Origin: Verrucomicrobiota bacterium
GTDB lineage: Bacteria; Chlamydiota; Chlamydiia; Chlamydiales; SM23-39
Direction of reading: 5' to 3'
Assembly (NCBI GenBank): GCA_018239895.1
Contig: JAFEGL010000042.1
Span: 30,017-94,016, forward strand
DNA: 64,000 nucleotides
Made by a program: the position numbers and the translations under genes. Below the pieces are notes generated by a model that saw only the letters and a list, made by a program, of their open reading frames with translations, was not told the origin of the DNA and searched no databases. Positions 16,308 to 25,252 of this stretch are shown piece by piece (the first letter of the stretch is position 1; each line of letters opens with the position of its first letter).

Positions 16308-18272
16308 TTATAGACCAACAGAACATCTAGCTCGGAGAGCGGAGATGGCTAATTGGTCGCAAAGGTCCCGGTTCCAATCGAACGGAGGGAATGGTTCGAT
16401 AGAATGGAGGCCGAAGTAGCCGTCGCTGTCTGTAGAGAGCTCGATTCGGAGAAGGCCTCGGCAGCCCGATGCTCGATAGAGCGAGCGGACGTGCGGGTCT
16501 TGAGAAAGGAGCGGGCCGCAGACAAAAAAGGAGACGATGTTCCCGCTTTCCCGGAAAGGGAGGCCGCAATCGGATGCAATCGATTGGAGCCAGAGCCGAT
16601 TTTTGCAAAATTCAGCCGAGGCTTGGGTTGAACCGGCGTACGGAATCTTCATCACTTCGAGCAATCCTTGGACGCCTAAGAAGAAGGGGAAGACGATTTC
16701 GCATAGAGTCAGGGATTCAAGAACGGCCGCCGAAATTTTGGGCGATTCGGAGAGGTGGATTTTCTGTTCGATTTTGTCGAAAGCGTCAGGTTCGCAAATC
16801 CAATTCCCCTCTTCGGTGACCCCAAAGAGTTTGGCTTCATAAATCGAGGGATCGAGCGATTGGGAAAAACTTTTGGCTGAATTCAGCGAGGCCGCGTTGA
16901 AAATAAGCCCGACTCGCCATTTCGGCGACCGCTCCGCGAGGTGGCGGAGGATCGGCTCTCCGGTTTTCGTCACGTCGCCTGCTCCGATCGTCAATACGAC
17001 GTCGTGGGGCCTCAACATCTGGGCGACTCCCGTTTCGAGGTGGAGGCGCGATAAGTAATGGAGCTTCGCTCCGAGTTTCTCCCTCATCCGCATGTAAAGA
17101 CCCGCCGTTGTGATCCCTTCGATTGGAGCCTCGCCCGCGCTGTAGATGTCGGTCAAAACGACTTCGTCGGCATCGTGAAAGCAGGTGAAAAATTCTTCAA
17201 ACAGATCCCGGACGCGGGAGTAGCGGTGGGGTTGGAATACGACGATGAGCCGCCTCTCTCCAACGCGCCCTCTCAAGGCCGAAATGGTGGCGGCGATCTC
17301 GGTCGGATGGTGGCCGTAATCGTCGAAGAGCTGAACTCGGTGAGATTCCCCTTTGAACTCCAAGCGTCGGGCCACTCCCGAAAAGCTCTTCAACCCTTTC
17401 CGGATCGACGCTTCATCGGCGTTTAAACTGAGAGCAAGGGCAAACACAGCGGCGGCATTGAGGGCGTTGTGCCTTCCAAAGAGCGATACTTCGATCGTTG
17501 GGTAGGTCGATGTCCCGTTGCAAAGATTGAAGGCGACCCCCTTCTCTCCTTGCTGGAACCGCTCGATCCGCCAGTCGGCCTTCTTCGAAAAACCGTAGGA
17601 AAATCCAGGGGGCGATAGGGAGGCGAGCCGCTCATCGTCGGCGCACCAAAAAAGGTGCTCCGGCTTCTGTACTTGGGCAAAAAAGCGGGCGAACCCTTGA
17701 TCGAGCTCTTTCGCCCCTTTCCAATAAGAGAGGTGCTCATCTTCGAGATTCGTCACGATTGCACCGTAGGAAGGGGTCTTTAAAAATGAGCCGTCGCTCT
17801 CGTCGGCTTCTGCGACAAAATAGTCTCCACTCCCCGCTTTCCCATTCGTTTTGAGTCCATGGAGGATCCCACCGACGACGAAGGAGGGATCAAACCCCGC
17901 TTCCATCAATACTTTTGCCAAAAGTCCCGTCGTGGTGGTCTTGCCGTGCGTGCCCGTGATAAGAAGTGGCTTTTTCCCCTTCATCAGAAGATGGAGCAAA
18001 TCAGATCGGTGCATCATCGGAAGGTTGAGCTCTTGGGCGCGGAGGAACTCGACATTTTCCCCTTTGACATCGGTGCTATAGACAATCGTAGTTTCACCGC
18101 TCACTGCGTCGGCCGAGTGGCCGATCTGCACTTCGGCCCCCTCATTTTGTAAATCATCTAAAAGGGGGCTCGAGCGGAGATCGCTCCCGCGGACTTTATC
18201 CCCTTTTTGGAGCAAAATTCGAGCGAGGGCGCTCATCCCAATTCCACCTAGGCCAATGAAATGATAGTTCAT
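16308..18272 (-). CDS. murC: UDP-N-acetylmuramate-L-alanine ligase fused to a decayed D-Ala-D-Ala ligase domain
   Basis: 654 residues. Residues 1-455 are a complete MurC: Rossmann start NYHFIGLGGIGMSALA, ATP loop GTHGKTTTTGLLA near 112, EADESDGSF near 160 and DDYGHHPTEI near 318. Residues 460-654 align with Ddl, as in the chlamydial MurC-Ddl fusion, but the domain is too short. The HGxxGEDG catalytic loop is replaced by FFLGVQG, the central ATP-grasp region (roughly 100 residues) is missing between GLPFRESG and VRSLYRASGCRG, and the final E-x-N metal site reads LHSIEPFPP. So MurC activity is likely and Ddl activity is not. Overlaps murG by four bases. Confidence 0.93.
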   Translation of the reverse strand: MNYHFIGLGGIGMSALARILLQKGDKVRGSDLRSSPLLDDLQNEGAEVQIGHSADAVSGETTIVYSTDVKGENVEFLRAQELNLPMMHRSDLLHLLMKGKKPLLITGTHGKTTTTGLLAKVLMEAGFDPSFVVGGILHGLKTNGKAGSGDYFVAEADESDGSFLKTPSYGAIVTNLEDEHLSYWKGAKELDQGFARFFAQVQKPEHLFWCADDERLASLSPPGFSYGFSKKADWRIERFQQGEKGVAFNLCNGTSTYPTIEVSLFGRHNALNAAAVFALALSLNADEASIRKGLKSFSGVARRLEFKGESHRVQLFDDYGHHPTEIAATISALRGRVGERRLIVVFQPHRYSRVRDLFEEFFTCFHDADEVVLTDIYSAGEAPIEGITTAGLYMRMREKLGAKLHYLSRLHLETGVAQMLRPHDVVLTIGAGDVTKTGEPILRHLAERSPKWRVGLIFNAASLNSAKSFSQSLDPSIYEAKLFGVTEEGNWICEPDAFDKIEQKIHLSESPKISAAVLESLTLCEIVFPFFLGVQGLLEVMKIPYAGSTQASAEFCKNRLWLQSIASDCGLPFRESGNIVSFFVCGPLLSQDPHVRSLYRASGCRGLLRIELSTDSDGYFGLHSIEPFPPFDWNRDLCDQLAISALRARCSVGL

Positions 18273-19306
18273 ATTGTTTCCCGGACGAGGTCGGCCAAGT
18301 CGCGGCCGGTTCCTTTGTTTTGGTTGAAAGATTGGAGAGATTCTCTCAGCTCTCCCAATCGGTTTTTACACTCTTCGATTGAGCTTTGCAGCCGCTCTTG
18401 CTCGCTCTGTCTGAGCCAGAGCCCCCCTTTTGCGATCTCGCAGAAATACCGGGCGTTTGCGCTCTGGTGATCTTCCGCCGCTTGCGGGAATGGGACTAAG
18501 ACGGCCGGCATCCGGTGGCGAATCAACTCGGCGGTCGTCCCGGCTCCGCTCCGGCAGAGGGCAAAATCGGCGGCGGCGTAGGCTTTCGCCATGTCGGTCT
18601 CAAACCCTTTCACAGCGGCTTTAATTCCAAGTTTCTGGTAGTCCTTCCGGACAATTTCGGCCGTCTCCTCTCTTCCTGTAAAATGGATCGCTTGGCATCC
18701 TGCGAGCGCTTCGGGCGCCGCCTGGTTTAGGAACGATGCTCCTTGAGATCCGCCAAATACGAGGCAGATTGGGCGCGAAGAGTCGAGTCCATAGGCGCGG
18801 ATCGCTTCGTCGCGGCTATATTTCTTGGGGGATAAAATCCACGGGAAAAAAGGGACCGGTGTAAATTTTACGCCGTTTTTTCCAGGAATCGGAAATTGGT
18901 AGGCGATTTTTTCTGCGAAGGGAGAAAAGAGGCGGTTGACTTTGCCTAAGATGCAGTTGGCCTCATAAAGGACGATCTTCTTTTTCAAAAGGGCTGCTGC
19001 CGCCAAGACGGGAAAGGAGTGGTAGCTGCCGAAACCGACGACGATGTCGGGCTTGAAAGAGAGGATGAGTTTGAGGCTCTGGAAGAAACCTTTCGCTCCA
19101 CGAAAACAAAATCGGAGCAAATTCGACAAAGGAGCGGACGAGATCTCTTGAAAATCGAAACCTTCCCTCTGAAAAAAGGGGCTCTTCGACAAGTAGAGTC
19201 CAGCAAAGAGGATTTCTGAATCGCTCTTTAGCAAGAGGGCGAGCTGTTGGGCTGGGAGAAGATGGCCGCCGCTGCCGCCCGCCGCAATCAAGATCTTTTT
19301 CTTCAT
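18269..19306 (-). CDS. murG: Undecaprenyldiphospho-muramoylpentapeptide GlcNAc transferase
   Basis: 345 residues, GT28 family. It adds GlcNAc to lipid I to give lipid II on the cytoplasmic membrane face. The N-terminal glycine loop is ILIAAGGSGGHLLPAQQLA, the second G-loop region VGFGSYHSFPVLAAA is near residue 91, and the C-terminal donor site includes VFGGSQGASFLNQA near 185 and ALCRSGAGTTAELI near 252 followed by PFPQAAEDHQSANA near 274. All diagnostic motifs are present and the length is normal. Starts with MKKKILIAAGG at 19306. Its stop overlaps the murC start (ATGA). The preceding gap to ftsW is occupied by a palindromic element. Confidence 0.96.
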   Translation of the reverse strand: MKKKILIAAGGSGGHLLPAQQLALLLKSDSEILFAGLYLSKSPFFQREGFDFQEISSAPLSNLLRFCFRGAKGFFQSLKLILSFKPDIVVGFGSYHSFPVLAAAALLKKKIVLYEANCILGKVNRLFSPFAEKIAYQFPIPGKNGVKFTPVPFFPWILSPKKYSRDEAIRAYGLDSSRPICLVFGGSQGASFLNQAAPEALAGCQAIHFTGREETAEIVRKDYQKLGIKAAVKGFETDMAKAYAAADFALCRSGAGTTAELIRHRMPAVLVPFPQAAEDHQSANARYFCEIAKGGLWLRQSEQERLQSSIEECKNRLGELRESLQSFNQNKGTGRDLADLVRETI

Positions 19307-19310
19307 GAGG

Positions 19311-19441
19311 CTATCCCATTATTCCCGTGCGATGATTTTTGAAAGATTTTTTTGCAGTTTTTGAAACCGCTTTGTCGAACATACTTGATAAGTAGGACGA
19401 CAAAGCGGTTTTAGAAAGGGGGCACGCGAGTAGTGGGACAG
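19311..19441. repeat. Palindromic element filling the ftsW-murG gap
   Basis: A 131-bp imperfect palindrome. The ends CTATCCCATTATTCCCGTGC (19311-19330) and GCACGCGAGTAGTGGGACAG (19422-19441) pair at 16 of 20 positions, and the core has a perfect 14-bp stem AAACCGCTTTGTCG / CGACAAAGCGGTTT. It lies within an otherwise tightly packed operon, directly upstream of murG, where it could form a strong RNA hairpin. No ORF. Confidence 0.75.
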
Positions 19442-19443
19442 TC

Positions 19444-20610
19444 TCATAATTCAGCAGCTTGGTGGGCTTTTTTTCCGATGTTGAGGAGGATGAAAAGGGC
19501 TATTGTATTCGCCATCAGCGAACTCCCCCCTTGCGAAAAGAACGGGAGGGTCATCCCTTTGCTCGGCAAAAGTCCCGACACGATCCCGAGATTCAAAAAG
19601 GCCTGGATCGAAATTAAAAATGTCAAAATTGAGGCGAGCAAAAATCCCTCCTGATCGGGAGCCCGGATCGCGATGAGGAATCCTGCGTAGGCGAACGACA
19701 TGTAGAGGCAGATGAGGGCCAAGATGCCGACAAATCCCGTCTCTTCAGCGTAGATTGCCGCGATGTAGTCGTTGCGAGCTTCGGGGAGATAGTTGAGCTT
19801 TTGCAAACTCTCGCCGAGGCCGCGTCCTAAAACCGAGCCTGAACCGGCGGCGATTTTCGCCTGGTACGGCTGGTGCCCTTTCCCTTTCAGATCGAGCTCC
19901 GGGTGGAGATAGATCTGGATCCGGCTGTGGACGTGGGGCATCTGATAGGCGGCGATCCCGCCGATCCCAATCAGAACCATCAAGGGGAGCGCCCAGTAAG
20001 CCCAACGGATCTTCGTCAAAAGGAACAGCACAACTAAAGTGCCAAAAATAATGGCGGTCGTCCCGTTGTCGGGCTCGAGCAAAATCAGGCCGATTGGAAT
20101 CGAGATGATTCCGAGCACCTTCAAAAAGGGTTTCCATTCGATCGGTTGATTTTGTTTCAAAAACCAGTAGATGAAATAGATCGGGATCAGCAATTTGACC
20201 GTTTCAGATGGTTGGAAGCTGTAGCCAAAGAAGACGATCCAGCGGCGGGCGCCGTTGACCGATTGGCCGATGCCGGGGACAAAAAGGAGGGCGAGGACAA
20301 TCGTCATCGCAAAGAGGAGATATCCGCTCCAGCGGATGAGATCCTGGTAGCCGATCCGGTAGGCGGCGATCCCCAAAATAATTCCGACGCCGCTATAAAA
20401 AAACTGTTTAAACAAAACGACGTGAGTATTGGTAGAGATGCCCCGGTCGATGATTTCGGCCGAGGTCGTATTGAAAATCATCAAAAGCCCGAAGGAGAAA
20501 AGGAGAGCCGTCGATACAATCAACCAGAGGGAACAACGGCTCACAACATCATCTCGTTCGGAGGCGGTCGCCCGCTTTAAGCTTGCGCGCCTTCTCTTCG
20601 TTGAGTCCAT
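19444..20610 (-). CDS. ftsW: Lipid II glycosyltransferase FtsW (SEDS family)
   Basis: 388 residues as drawn. SEDS peptidoglycan polymerase with about ten membrane segments. Diagnostic regions: LLMIFNTTSA near residue 42, GARRWIVFFGYSFQPSETVKLL, split as GARRWIVFFGYS / FQPSETVKLL, near 120, LLEPDNGTTAII near 178 and GLLPSKGMTLPFFSQGGSSL near 345 (read as SKGMTLPFFSQGGSS), which holds conserved polar residues. The ATG at 20610 overlaps the nlpD end by 62 bases, and a GTG at 20544 just past the nlpD stop is an alternative start. It belongs to the murein/division operon; chlamydiae synthesise a narrow septal peptidoglycan ring. Confidence 0.94.
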   Translation of the reverse strand: MDSTKRRRASLKRATASERDDVVSRCSLWLIVSTALLFSFGLLMIFNTTSAEIIDRGISTNTHVVLFKQFFYSGVGIILGIAAYRIGYQDLIRWSGYLLFAMTIVLALLFVPGIGQSVNGARRWIVFFGYSFQPSETVKLLIPIYFIYWFLKQNQPIEWKPFLKVLGIISIPIGLILLEPDNGTTAIIFGTLVVLFLLTKIRWAYWALPLMVLIGIGGIAAYQMPHVHSRIQIYLHPELDLKGKGHQPYQAKIAAGSGSVLGRGLGESLQKLNYLPEARNDYIAAIYAEETGFVGILALICLYMSFAYAGFLIAIRAPDQEGFLLASILTFLISIQAFLNLGIVSGLLPSKGMTLPFFSQGGSSLMANTIALFILLNIGKKAHQAAEL

Positions 20611-21292
20611 TCAAACGGAGAAGCTCTTCCACTTTCATGTGGTGTTTCATCGCAATCGTCCAGGGATTGTCCCCCACTTTCACGATGTAGTACTCGGGAG
20701 ATCCCTCCTCTTTCATCGGCTGAGCCTTTGGCTTCGGCGCAGAAGAGAGGGTTTTTTCAGCGGGGATCTTCAACTGTTGTCCAACCCGGAGGAAACTGCT
20801 CGGGAGTTGGTTGATCTTGATGATCGCATCGACCGTCGTGTGGTGGGCTTTTGCAATCTTGTCGAGAGAGTCCCCTTTTTTCACGACGATGACGAAGAAG
20901 TCGGGCGCCGGAGCGGCTGGCGCAGCGGCAACTACTGGCGCGGCTGTCGGCTCAGGGGCTGGCGGCGTCTCTTGTACGGCCGCTACCGGCGGCAGATTGT
21001 GGACGACGGGAGCTTCGACAGGAGCTGGCTTTTCGGCCGGTTTGACCGCGATAGGTTTTGCCTCGGGGGCTGGCGCCGCCGGTTGCCGAAGAGTCTGGTC
21101 GGCCGATTCGACGAAAAGGGGTTTTGACATCTCGATCGGCTCCACTTTCGGCAGCGCGGGCGCCGATTCGGCCATCTGGATCGATGGGGAAGAGAGGATC
21201 TCCTCCTGAGTGGTTAGGGCGGTGATGAGGAGGAGGACCAAAAGTCCCGCGTTCACCATCACTGCGATCAAGATCGTGTTTTTCCGGTTCAT
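20549..21292 (-). CDS. nlpD: LysM-repeat membrane-anchored murein-binding protein (NlpD position)
   Basis: 247 residues. N-terminal membrane anchor (NTILIAVMVNAGLLVLLLITAL, residues 4-25), a Pro/Ala-rich linker (about 45-125), then two LysM domains: FFVIVVKKGDSLDKIAKAHH near 131-175 and EYYIVKVGDNPWTIAMKHH near 198-245. LysM binds GlcNAc-containing glycans. No M23 peptidase domain is present, in contrast to proteobacterial NlpD. Position between murD and ftsW equals that of chlamydial NlpD, and the length is close to it as I recall. Likely an amidase-activating or septal-anchoring factor. The start overlaps murD by four bases. Confidence 0.85.
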   Translation of the reverse strand: MNRKNTILIAVMVNAGLLVLLLITALTTQEEILSSPSIQMAESAPALPKVEPIEMSKPLFVESADQTLRQPAAPAPEAKPIAVKPAEKPAPVEAPVVHNLPPVAAVQETPPAPEPTAAPVVAAAPAAPAPDFFVIVVKKGDSLDKIAKAHHTTVDAIIKINQLPSSFLRVGQQLKIPAEKTLSSAPKPKAQPMKEEGSPEYYIVKVGDNPWTIAMKHHMKVEELLRLNGLNEEKARKLKAGDRLRTR

Positions 21293-22551
21293 ACCAATCC
21301 TTTTACGAGGCGTTTGAATTCATCGCCCCGATGCTCATAGTTGCGGAACTGATCATAGCTTGAACACCCGGGCGAAAGGAGGATCGAATCCCCCTTTTCC
21401 GCTCGGATCGCAGCTAACCGCACCGCCTCATCCAAAGTTCCCACCCGGGTCAGCCGGAATGCATCTTTGAGTTCAGCTTCTATTTTAGACGCGGCGCCGC
21501 CAAAAGCAATAATCATTTTCACTTTGCTCTGAAAACAATCGATCCAAGGCTTATAGGAAGCCCCCTTATCGTAGCCGCCCGCCAATAAAATCAGCGGACC
21601 TTCGAAAAGGCTCACAGCGTGCATCACTGAATCGATGTTCGTCGCTTTACTGTCGTTATAAAAGGTGACTCCATTTTTTTCATCTACCCACTCGATCCTG
21701 TGGGCCGGTTTTCTAAACGTTTCCAGTCCTCGCCGGAACTCAAGGTCCGAAACGCCAAGGCCTTTGCAAATCTGATAGGCCGCTTGAACATTTTGCTTTT
21801 CTGGCACGCCCAATTGGATATATCTGAGCATCGAAATCGCTGCGATCTTCTCATCGCTCCATGGAGCATACTCAGCTGACGGGTCGAAAACTTCTCCCTC
21901 GCCCCCATAAATTTCTTTCACCGCCTTCGACACCCAAAACTTTCCGCCCGCTTTTACACATTTTCCGATCCTAAATTTCGCATCGGCATACTCTTTCATC
22001 GAAGCATACCTGTCCAAATGATCAGGGGTGATATTGAGCAATGCAGCCGCCTCAAGACATTTACTCTCCATTGTCTCAAGCTGGAAAGAGCTCAGCTCCA
22101 AAACCAACACTTCGCCCCGGTTCGGCTCGAGCAGATAGCCCGATAAGCTATCCCCCACGTTGCCCAAAGCGAGCGCCGGAATTTTCGCGCTGTTCAAAAT
22201 ATGGGCGATCAAGAGAACCGTCGTCGTCTTCCCGTTCGTTCCCGTCACGCCGACGCACCGGTTCTTCAGGTGTCTGAGCGCGAGCTCAATCTCTCCCACC
22301 ACCTCGATCCCGAGCCTTTTTGCCTCTTTCACCCACGGATGTTCGGGAGAGACGCCAGGTGAAAGAATCACCCGATCTACCTTTGGAAACGGCCCCTGAT
22401 CGATAATCAACTCGAGCCCCTCTTTCACTAACGGCTCCGATTTCAGCGACTCGGCCTTCTTATCCGCGCCGATCACCTTCCGCCCGCTCTTGAGCAAAAA
22501 CGCAGCAGAGGCTTTTCCGCTAATCCCCAACCCGATCACGAGATCTTTCAT
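21289..22551 (-). CDS. murD: UDP-N-acetylmuramoylalanine-D-glutamate ligase
   Basis: 420 residues. It adds D-Glu to UDP-MurNAc-L-Ala in the cytoplasm. The N-terminus LVIGLGISGKASAAFLLK binds UDP, the ATP loop is VGVTGTNGKTTTVLLIAHIL near residue 95, ITPDHLDRYASM near 180 is the carbamylated-lysine/ammonia region, YNDSKATNIDSVMHA near 300 and LSPGCSSYDQF near 397 are C-terminal MurD signatures. It lies 15 bases after mraY and overlaps nlpD by four. Length slightly under the 440 average but all domains are present. Confidence 0.96.
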   Translation of the reverse strand: MKDLVIGLGISGKASAAFLLKSGRKVIGADKKAESLKSEPLVKEGLELIIDQGPFPKVDRVILSPGVSPEHPWVKEAKRLGIEVVGEIELALRHLKNRCVGVTGTNGKTTTVLLIAHILNSAKIPALALGNVGDSLSGYLLEPNRGEVLVLELSSFQLETMESKCLEAAALLNITPDHLDRYASMKEYADAKFRIGKCVKAGGKFWVSKAVKEIYGGEGEVFDPSAEYAPWSDEKIAAISMLRYIQLGVPEKQNVQAAYQICKGLGVSDLEFRRGLETFRKPAHRIEWVDEKNGVTFYNDSKATNIDSVMHAVSLFEGPLILLAGGYDKGASYKPWIDCFQSKVKMIIAFGGAASKIEAELKDAFRLTRVGTLDEAVRLAAIRAEKGDSILLSPGCSSYDQFRNYEHRGDEFKRLVKGLV

Positions 22552-22566
22552 TTCATCCTCTCATCC

Positions 22567-23763
22567 TCATTGAAGTTTCAAAGACGATACGGCGATGATC
22601 GCAAAAAGAAGGCTCACGATCCAGAAACGGATCACCACTTTTGTCTCGGGCCACCCTTTGTACTCGAAATGGTGGTGCAAAGGGGCGCAGAGGAAAATCC
22701 GCTTCTTATTTCTGTACCGGTAACTCAACACCTGCAAGATCACCGAGAGGGCCTCCGCCACAAAAATCGCCCCAGCCACAGCCAAAATCGCCTCTCTGCA
22801 CAATAAAACCGAGGATACGCCGAGGATTCCTCCCAGCGCAAGCGATCCGGTATCCCCCATGAAAACCTGCGCCGGATAGCCGTTGTACCACAAAAATCCC
22901 AAAGCGGCTCCGGCGAGCGTCAACAAATAGACCGCGATCTCCCCGCTCCCCTCGATGTACAAAATATTGAGGTACCTCGCGAGATCGATGTGGTTCGATA
23001 AGAAGGCAAAAAGCCCCAGCACCAGAGAAACCATCACCAAACACCCGGCCGCAAGACCATCGAGCCCATCGGTCAAATTCACCGCATTCGAAGAGCCAGT
23101 GATCACAAAGATGATCAAGAAAAACGCTAAAATTTTCAGCGAACCATCGAGCGTCGCGACAGGCCCCTTGTAAAACGGAACATAAAACCGGACGATGTAC
23201 TCATCGGTCGCCAGCGTCTTCGTCCCGACTGCCTTCACCTGCTCTTTCGCCGTCGGAGCTTTAAAAATCTTCTCCCCCGCTTTCGTCAGCGGCGGATACA
23301 AAAGATAAAGGGCGATCAGCGCCGAAAATCCGACCTGGCAGAGCATCTTTTTTTTCGCCTTCAGCCCCTTGCTATTCTTGTAGCGGAGTTTCAGGTAGTC
23401 ATCTCTTCCTCCTAAAAACCCCAGCACCACCGTCGTCAAAAGCAAAATCCAGGTGAAGACATTGCTCAAATCCATCCACAATAAAAGAGAAATCGCCATC
23501 GACGAGAGGATCAACACGCCCCCCATTGTCGGCGTATCTTTTTTCTTCCCGTGGAGCTCCGCAAGCAAAGGACACTCCTCGACGCTCCGGATCGACTGGC
23601 CGATTTTCAACTCATAGAGTTTCTTGATGAACCTCGGTCCCAAGACAATCGTCAGCAAAAGGGCCGTCGCCGCAGCCAAAATCATCCGCGTCGAAAAGTA
23701 GGTGAACGCCAACGGGATTTTCCAACCGAGCTCGCGCAAGAATTCAGCGAAAAGAAGGAGCAT
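22567..23763 (-). CDS. mraY: Phospho-N-acetylmuramoyl-pentapeptide transferase
   Basis: 398 residues with about ten membrane helices. It joins phospho-MurNAc-pentapeptide to undecaprenyl phosphate to give lipid I. Diagnostic segments: KKDTPTMGGVLI near residue 75, LGGRDDYLKLRYKNSKGL near 116 (the catalytic Asp pair DD), NAVNLTDGLDGLAAG near 226, FMGDTGSLALGG near 302 and CAPLHHHFEYKGWPE near 358. The loop at about 155-205 is longer than usual, with a charged insert (GEKIFKAPTAKEQVKAVG), which gives the protein its extra length. Located between murF and murD without gaps. Confidence 0.96.
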   Translation of the reverse strand: MLLLFAEFLRELGWKIPLAFTYFSTRMILAAATALLLTIVLGPRFIKKLYELKIGQSIRSVEECPLLAELHGKKKDTPTMGGVLILSSMAISLLLWMDLSNVFTWILLLTTVVLGFLGGRDDYLKLRYKNSKGLKAKKKMLCQVGFSALIALYLLYPPLTKAGEKIFKAPTAKEQVKAVGTKTLATDEYIVRFYVPFYKGPVATLDGSLKILAFFLIIFVITGSSNAVNLTDGLDGLAAGCLVMVSLVLGLFAFLSNHIDLARYLNILYIEGSGEIAVYLLTLAGAALGFLWYNGYPAQVFMGDTGSLALGGILGVSSVLLCREAILAVAGAIFVAEALSVILQVLSYRYRNKKRIFLCAPLHHHFEYKGWPETKVVIRFWIVSLLFAIIAVSSLKLQ

Positions 23764-23764
23764 G

Positions 23765-25084
23765 TTAAGCCAAAAATTCGAAGATTTTTTCCAACTCCAT
23801 GCCGCGCGATCCTTTGATCAGCACGACGTCGCCGGGACGCATCAACTCGGCCAGCCTTTGGGCCAATTTTTTGTGGCTCATGAAATGTTCCGCCGGCTTT
23901 TTCACTTCGGAAAATGCCTCACAGAGAGGTTTCGCTTCTTCGCCGAGTACCAGCAGATGGTCGGCGTATTTTTGCGCAAAATGGCCGATCTCCCTGTGCG
24001 ACTCCTCAGAAAAAGAGCCGAGTTCCCGCATCGTACCCAGCACTGCGATCCGCTTCCCCTCTTCTTTCGGCTGCGGCAAATTGGACAGTGCGGCCCGCAT
24101 CGATTCGGGGTTGGCGTTATATGCATCATTCACGAAGTGGACCCCATCCCGCTCAAACTGCTCGAAGCGCATCTTTGGCAGCTTCAACTGTCCAATCTGC
24201 TTATTGATCTCATCCCACTCCATCTTCATCTGCCGCGCCACTGCGACTGCAGCCAAAAAATTGTGGAGCAGATGGCTTTCGCGGAACGGCAAGTCGAACT
24301 GATAGGCTCTCACGCCCCGTTCATCCACATAAAATCTCCCTTCCGCAAACGAGAGGAAATAATCGGCGCTCCGCTCTTCCAGGGAAAAGTTCACCTTCTG
24401 CCCCTTCGTCTCCACACTCATTCCGAACGGGAAAATCGCCGCCCTTGTTTTCGGATGGGAAAAAATCTCCATTTTCCCCTTCGCGATCTCCTCGATTCCA
24501 CCGGGGAAAAACGCCGCGTGGGCCAGTGCCACCTTGGTCAAAACAGCGATATCGGGTGGAGCGATCTCGACCAGCCTGGCAATATCGCCCGGCTCGCTCA
24601 TCCCCATCTCTAAAACCAGCACCTCTTCATCGGTCCGGTTCAACACAGTCATCGGCAGCGTGAGTTTCGTGTTGTAGCTCCCCGGCGTCTTGTACACCCG
24701 GAACTTCCCCTCGAGCAGCGCCGCCACAAACTCTTTCGTCGTCGTCTTTCCAACTGAGCCGGTGATCCCGATAATCTGCGCCTCTTTCAGGCTCAAAGAC
24801 CACTTCGCCAGCTCCCTCAAACTCTCAGCGACATCCTCGACCGGCACTAAAACGAGCCCAAAAGCGGGCCCCTCATAGCTCTTCGATACGACCGCCGCAA
24901 CGGCCCCCTTCGCTCTCACTTCCTTCAAATGGCGATGGCCATCGGTCTTCTCTCCCTTTAGTGCGAAGAAGAGATCTCCGGCCTGGACCAACCGACTATC
25001 TATTTGATAACCAGCGACTTGCAAATCAGAATCTAAAACGACGCCCAAAGCCTGAGCGATTGCCTGCAGTGAAAGATTTCTCAT
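23765..25084 (-). CDS. murF: UDP-N-acetylmuramoyl-tripeptide-D-alanyl-D-alanine ligase
   Basis: 439 residues from the ATG at 25084, which follows a clear TTGGAGG; nine extra upstream codons are unsupported. It adds the D-Ala-D-Ala dipeptide to UDP-MurNAc-tripeptide. N-terminal UDP domain ends near 75 (GDLFFALKGEKTDGHR), ATP loop GITGSVGKTTTKEFVAALL near 105, and C-terminal FVNDAYNANPESMRAAL near 315. It is the first gene of the murein operon. The gene implies a D-Ala-D-Ala supply, yet the Ddl domain fused to MurC in this operon is degenerate, so the dipeptide must come from elsewhere or be replaced. Confidence 0.95.
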   Translation of the reverse strand: MRNLSLQAIAQALGVVLDSDLQVAGYQIDSRLVQAGDLFFALKGEKTDGHRHLKEVRAKGAVAAVVSKSYEGPAFGLVLVPVEDVAESLRELAKWSLSLKEAQIIGITGSVGKTTTKEFVAALLEGKFRVYKTPGSYNTKLTLPMTVLNRTDEEVLVLEMGMSEPGDIARLVEIAPPDIAVLTKVALAHAAFFPGGIEEIAKGKMEIFSHPKTRAAIFPFGMSVETKGQKVNFSLEERSADYFLSFAEGRFYVDERGVRAYQFDLPFRESHLLHNFLAAVAVARQMKMEWDEINKQIGQLKLPKMRFEQFERDGVHFVNDAYNANPESMRAALSNLPQPKEEGKRIAVLGTMRELGSFSEESHREIGHFAQKYADHLLVLGEEAKPLCEAFSEVKKPAEHFMSHKKLAQRLAELMRPGDVVLIKGSRGMELEKIFEFLA

Positions 25085-25191
25085 GGAGCCTCCAATTACT
25101 TGGACCCACAAGTTTATAGCCCTTTTTGAAAAATCGCGCTAGTCCCATTCATTTCCAGCCACTTAAGCACCCCACCCCACGCACAAAATAA

Positions 25192-25220
25192 TTGATTATT
25201 AAACACATCTATGTTATAAT
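25192..25220 (+). promoter_or_regulatory. Near-consensus promoter of the CE-clan protease gene
   Basis: TTGATT (25192-25197), 17-base spacer, TATAAT (25215-25220). The transcription start would be near 25227, about 26 bases before the ATG. The same two hexamers and spacer length occur at 59789-59817 upstream of the Cys-phosphatase gene. Confidence 0.7.
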
Positions 25221-25252
25221 TAACATTAAATTAATTTACATTTTTAATAACT

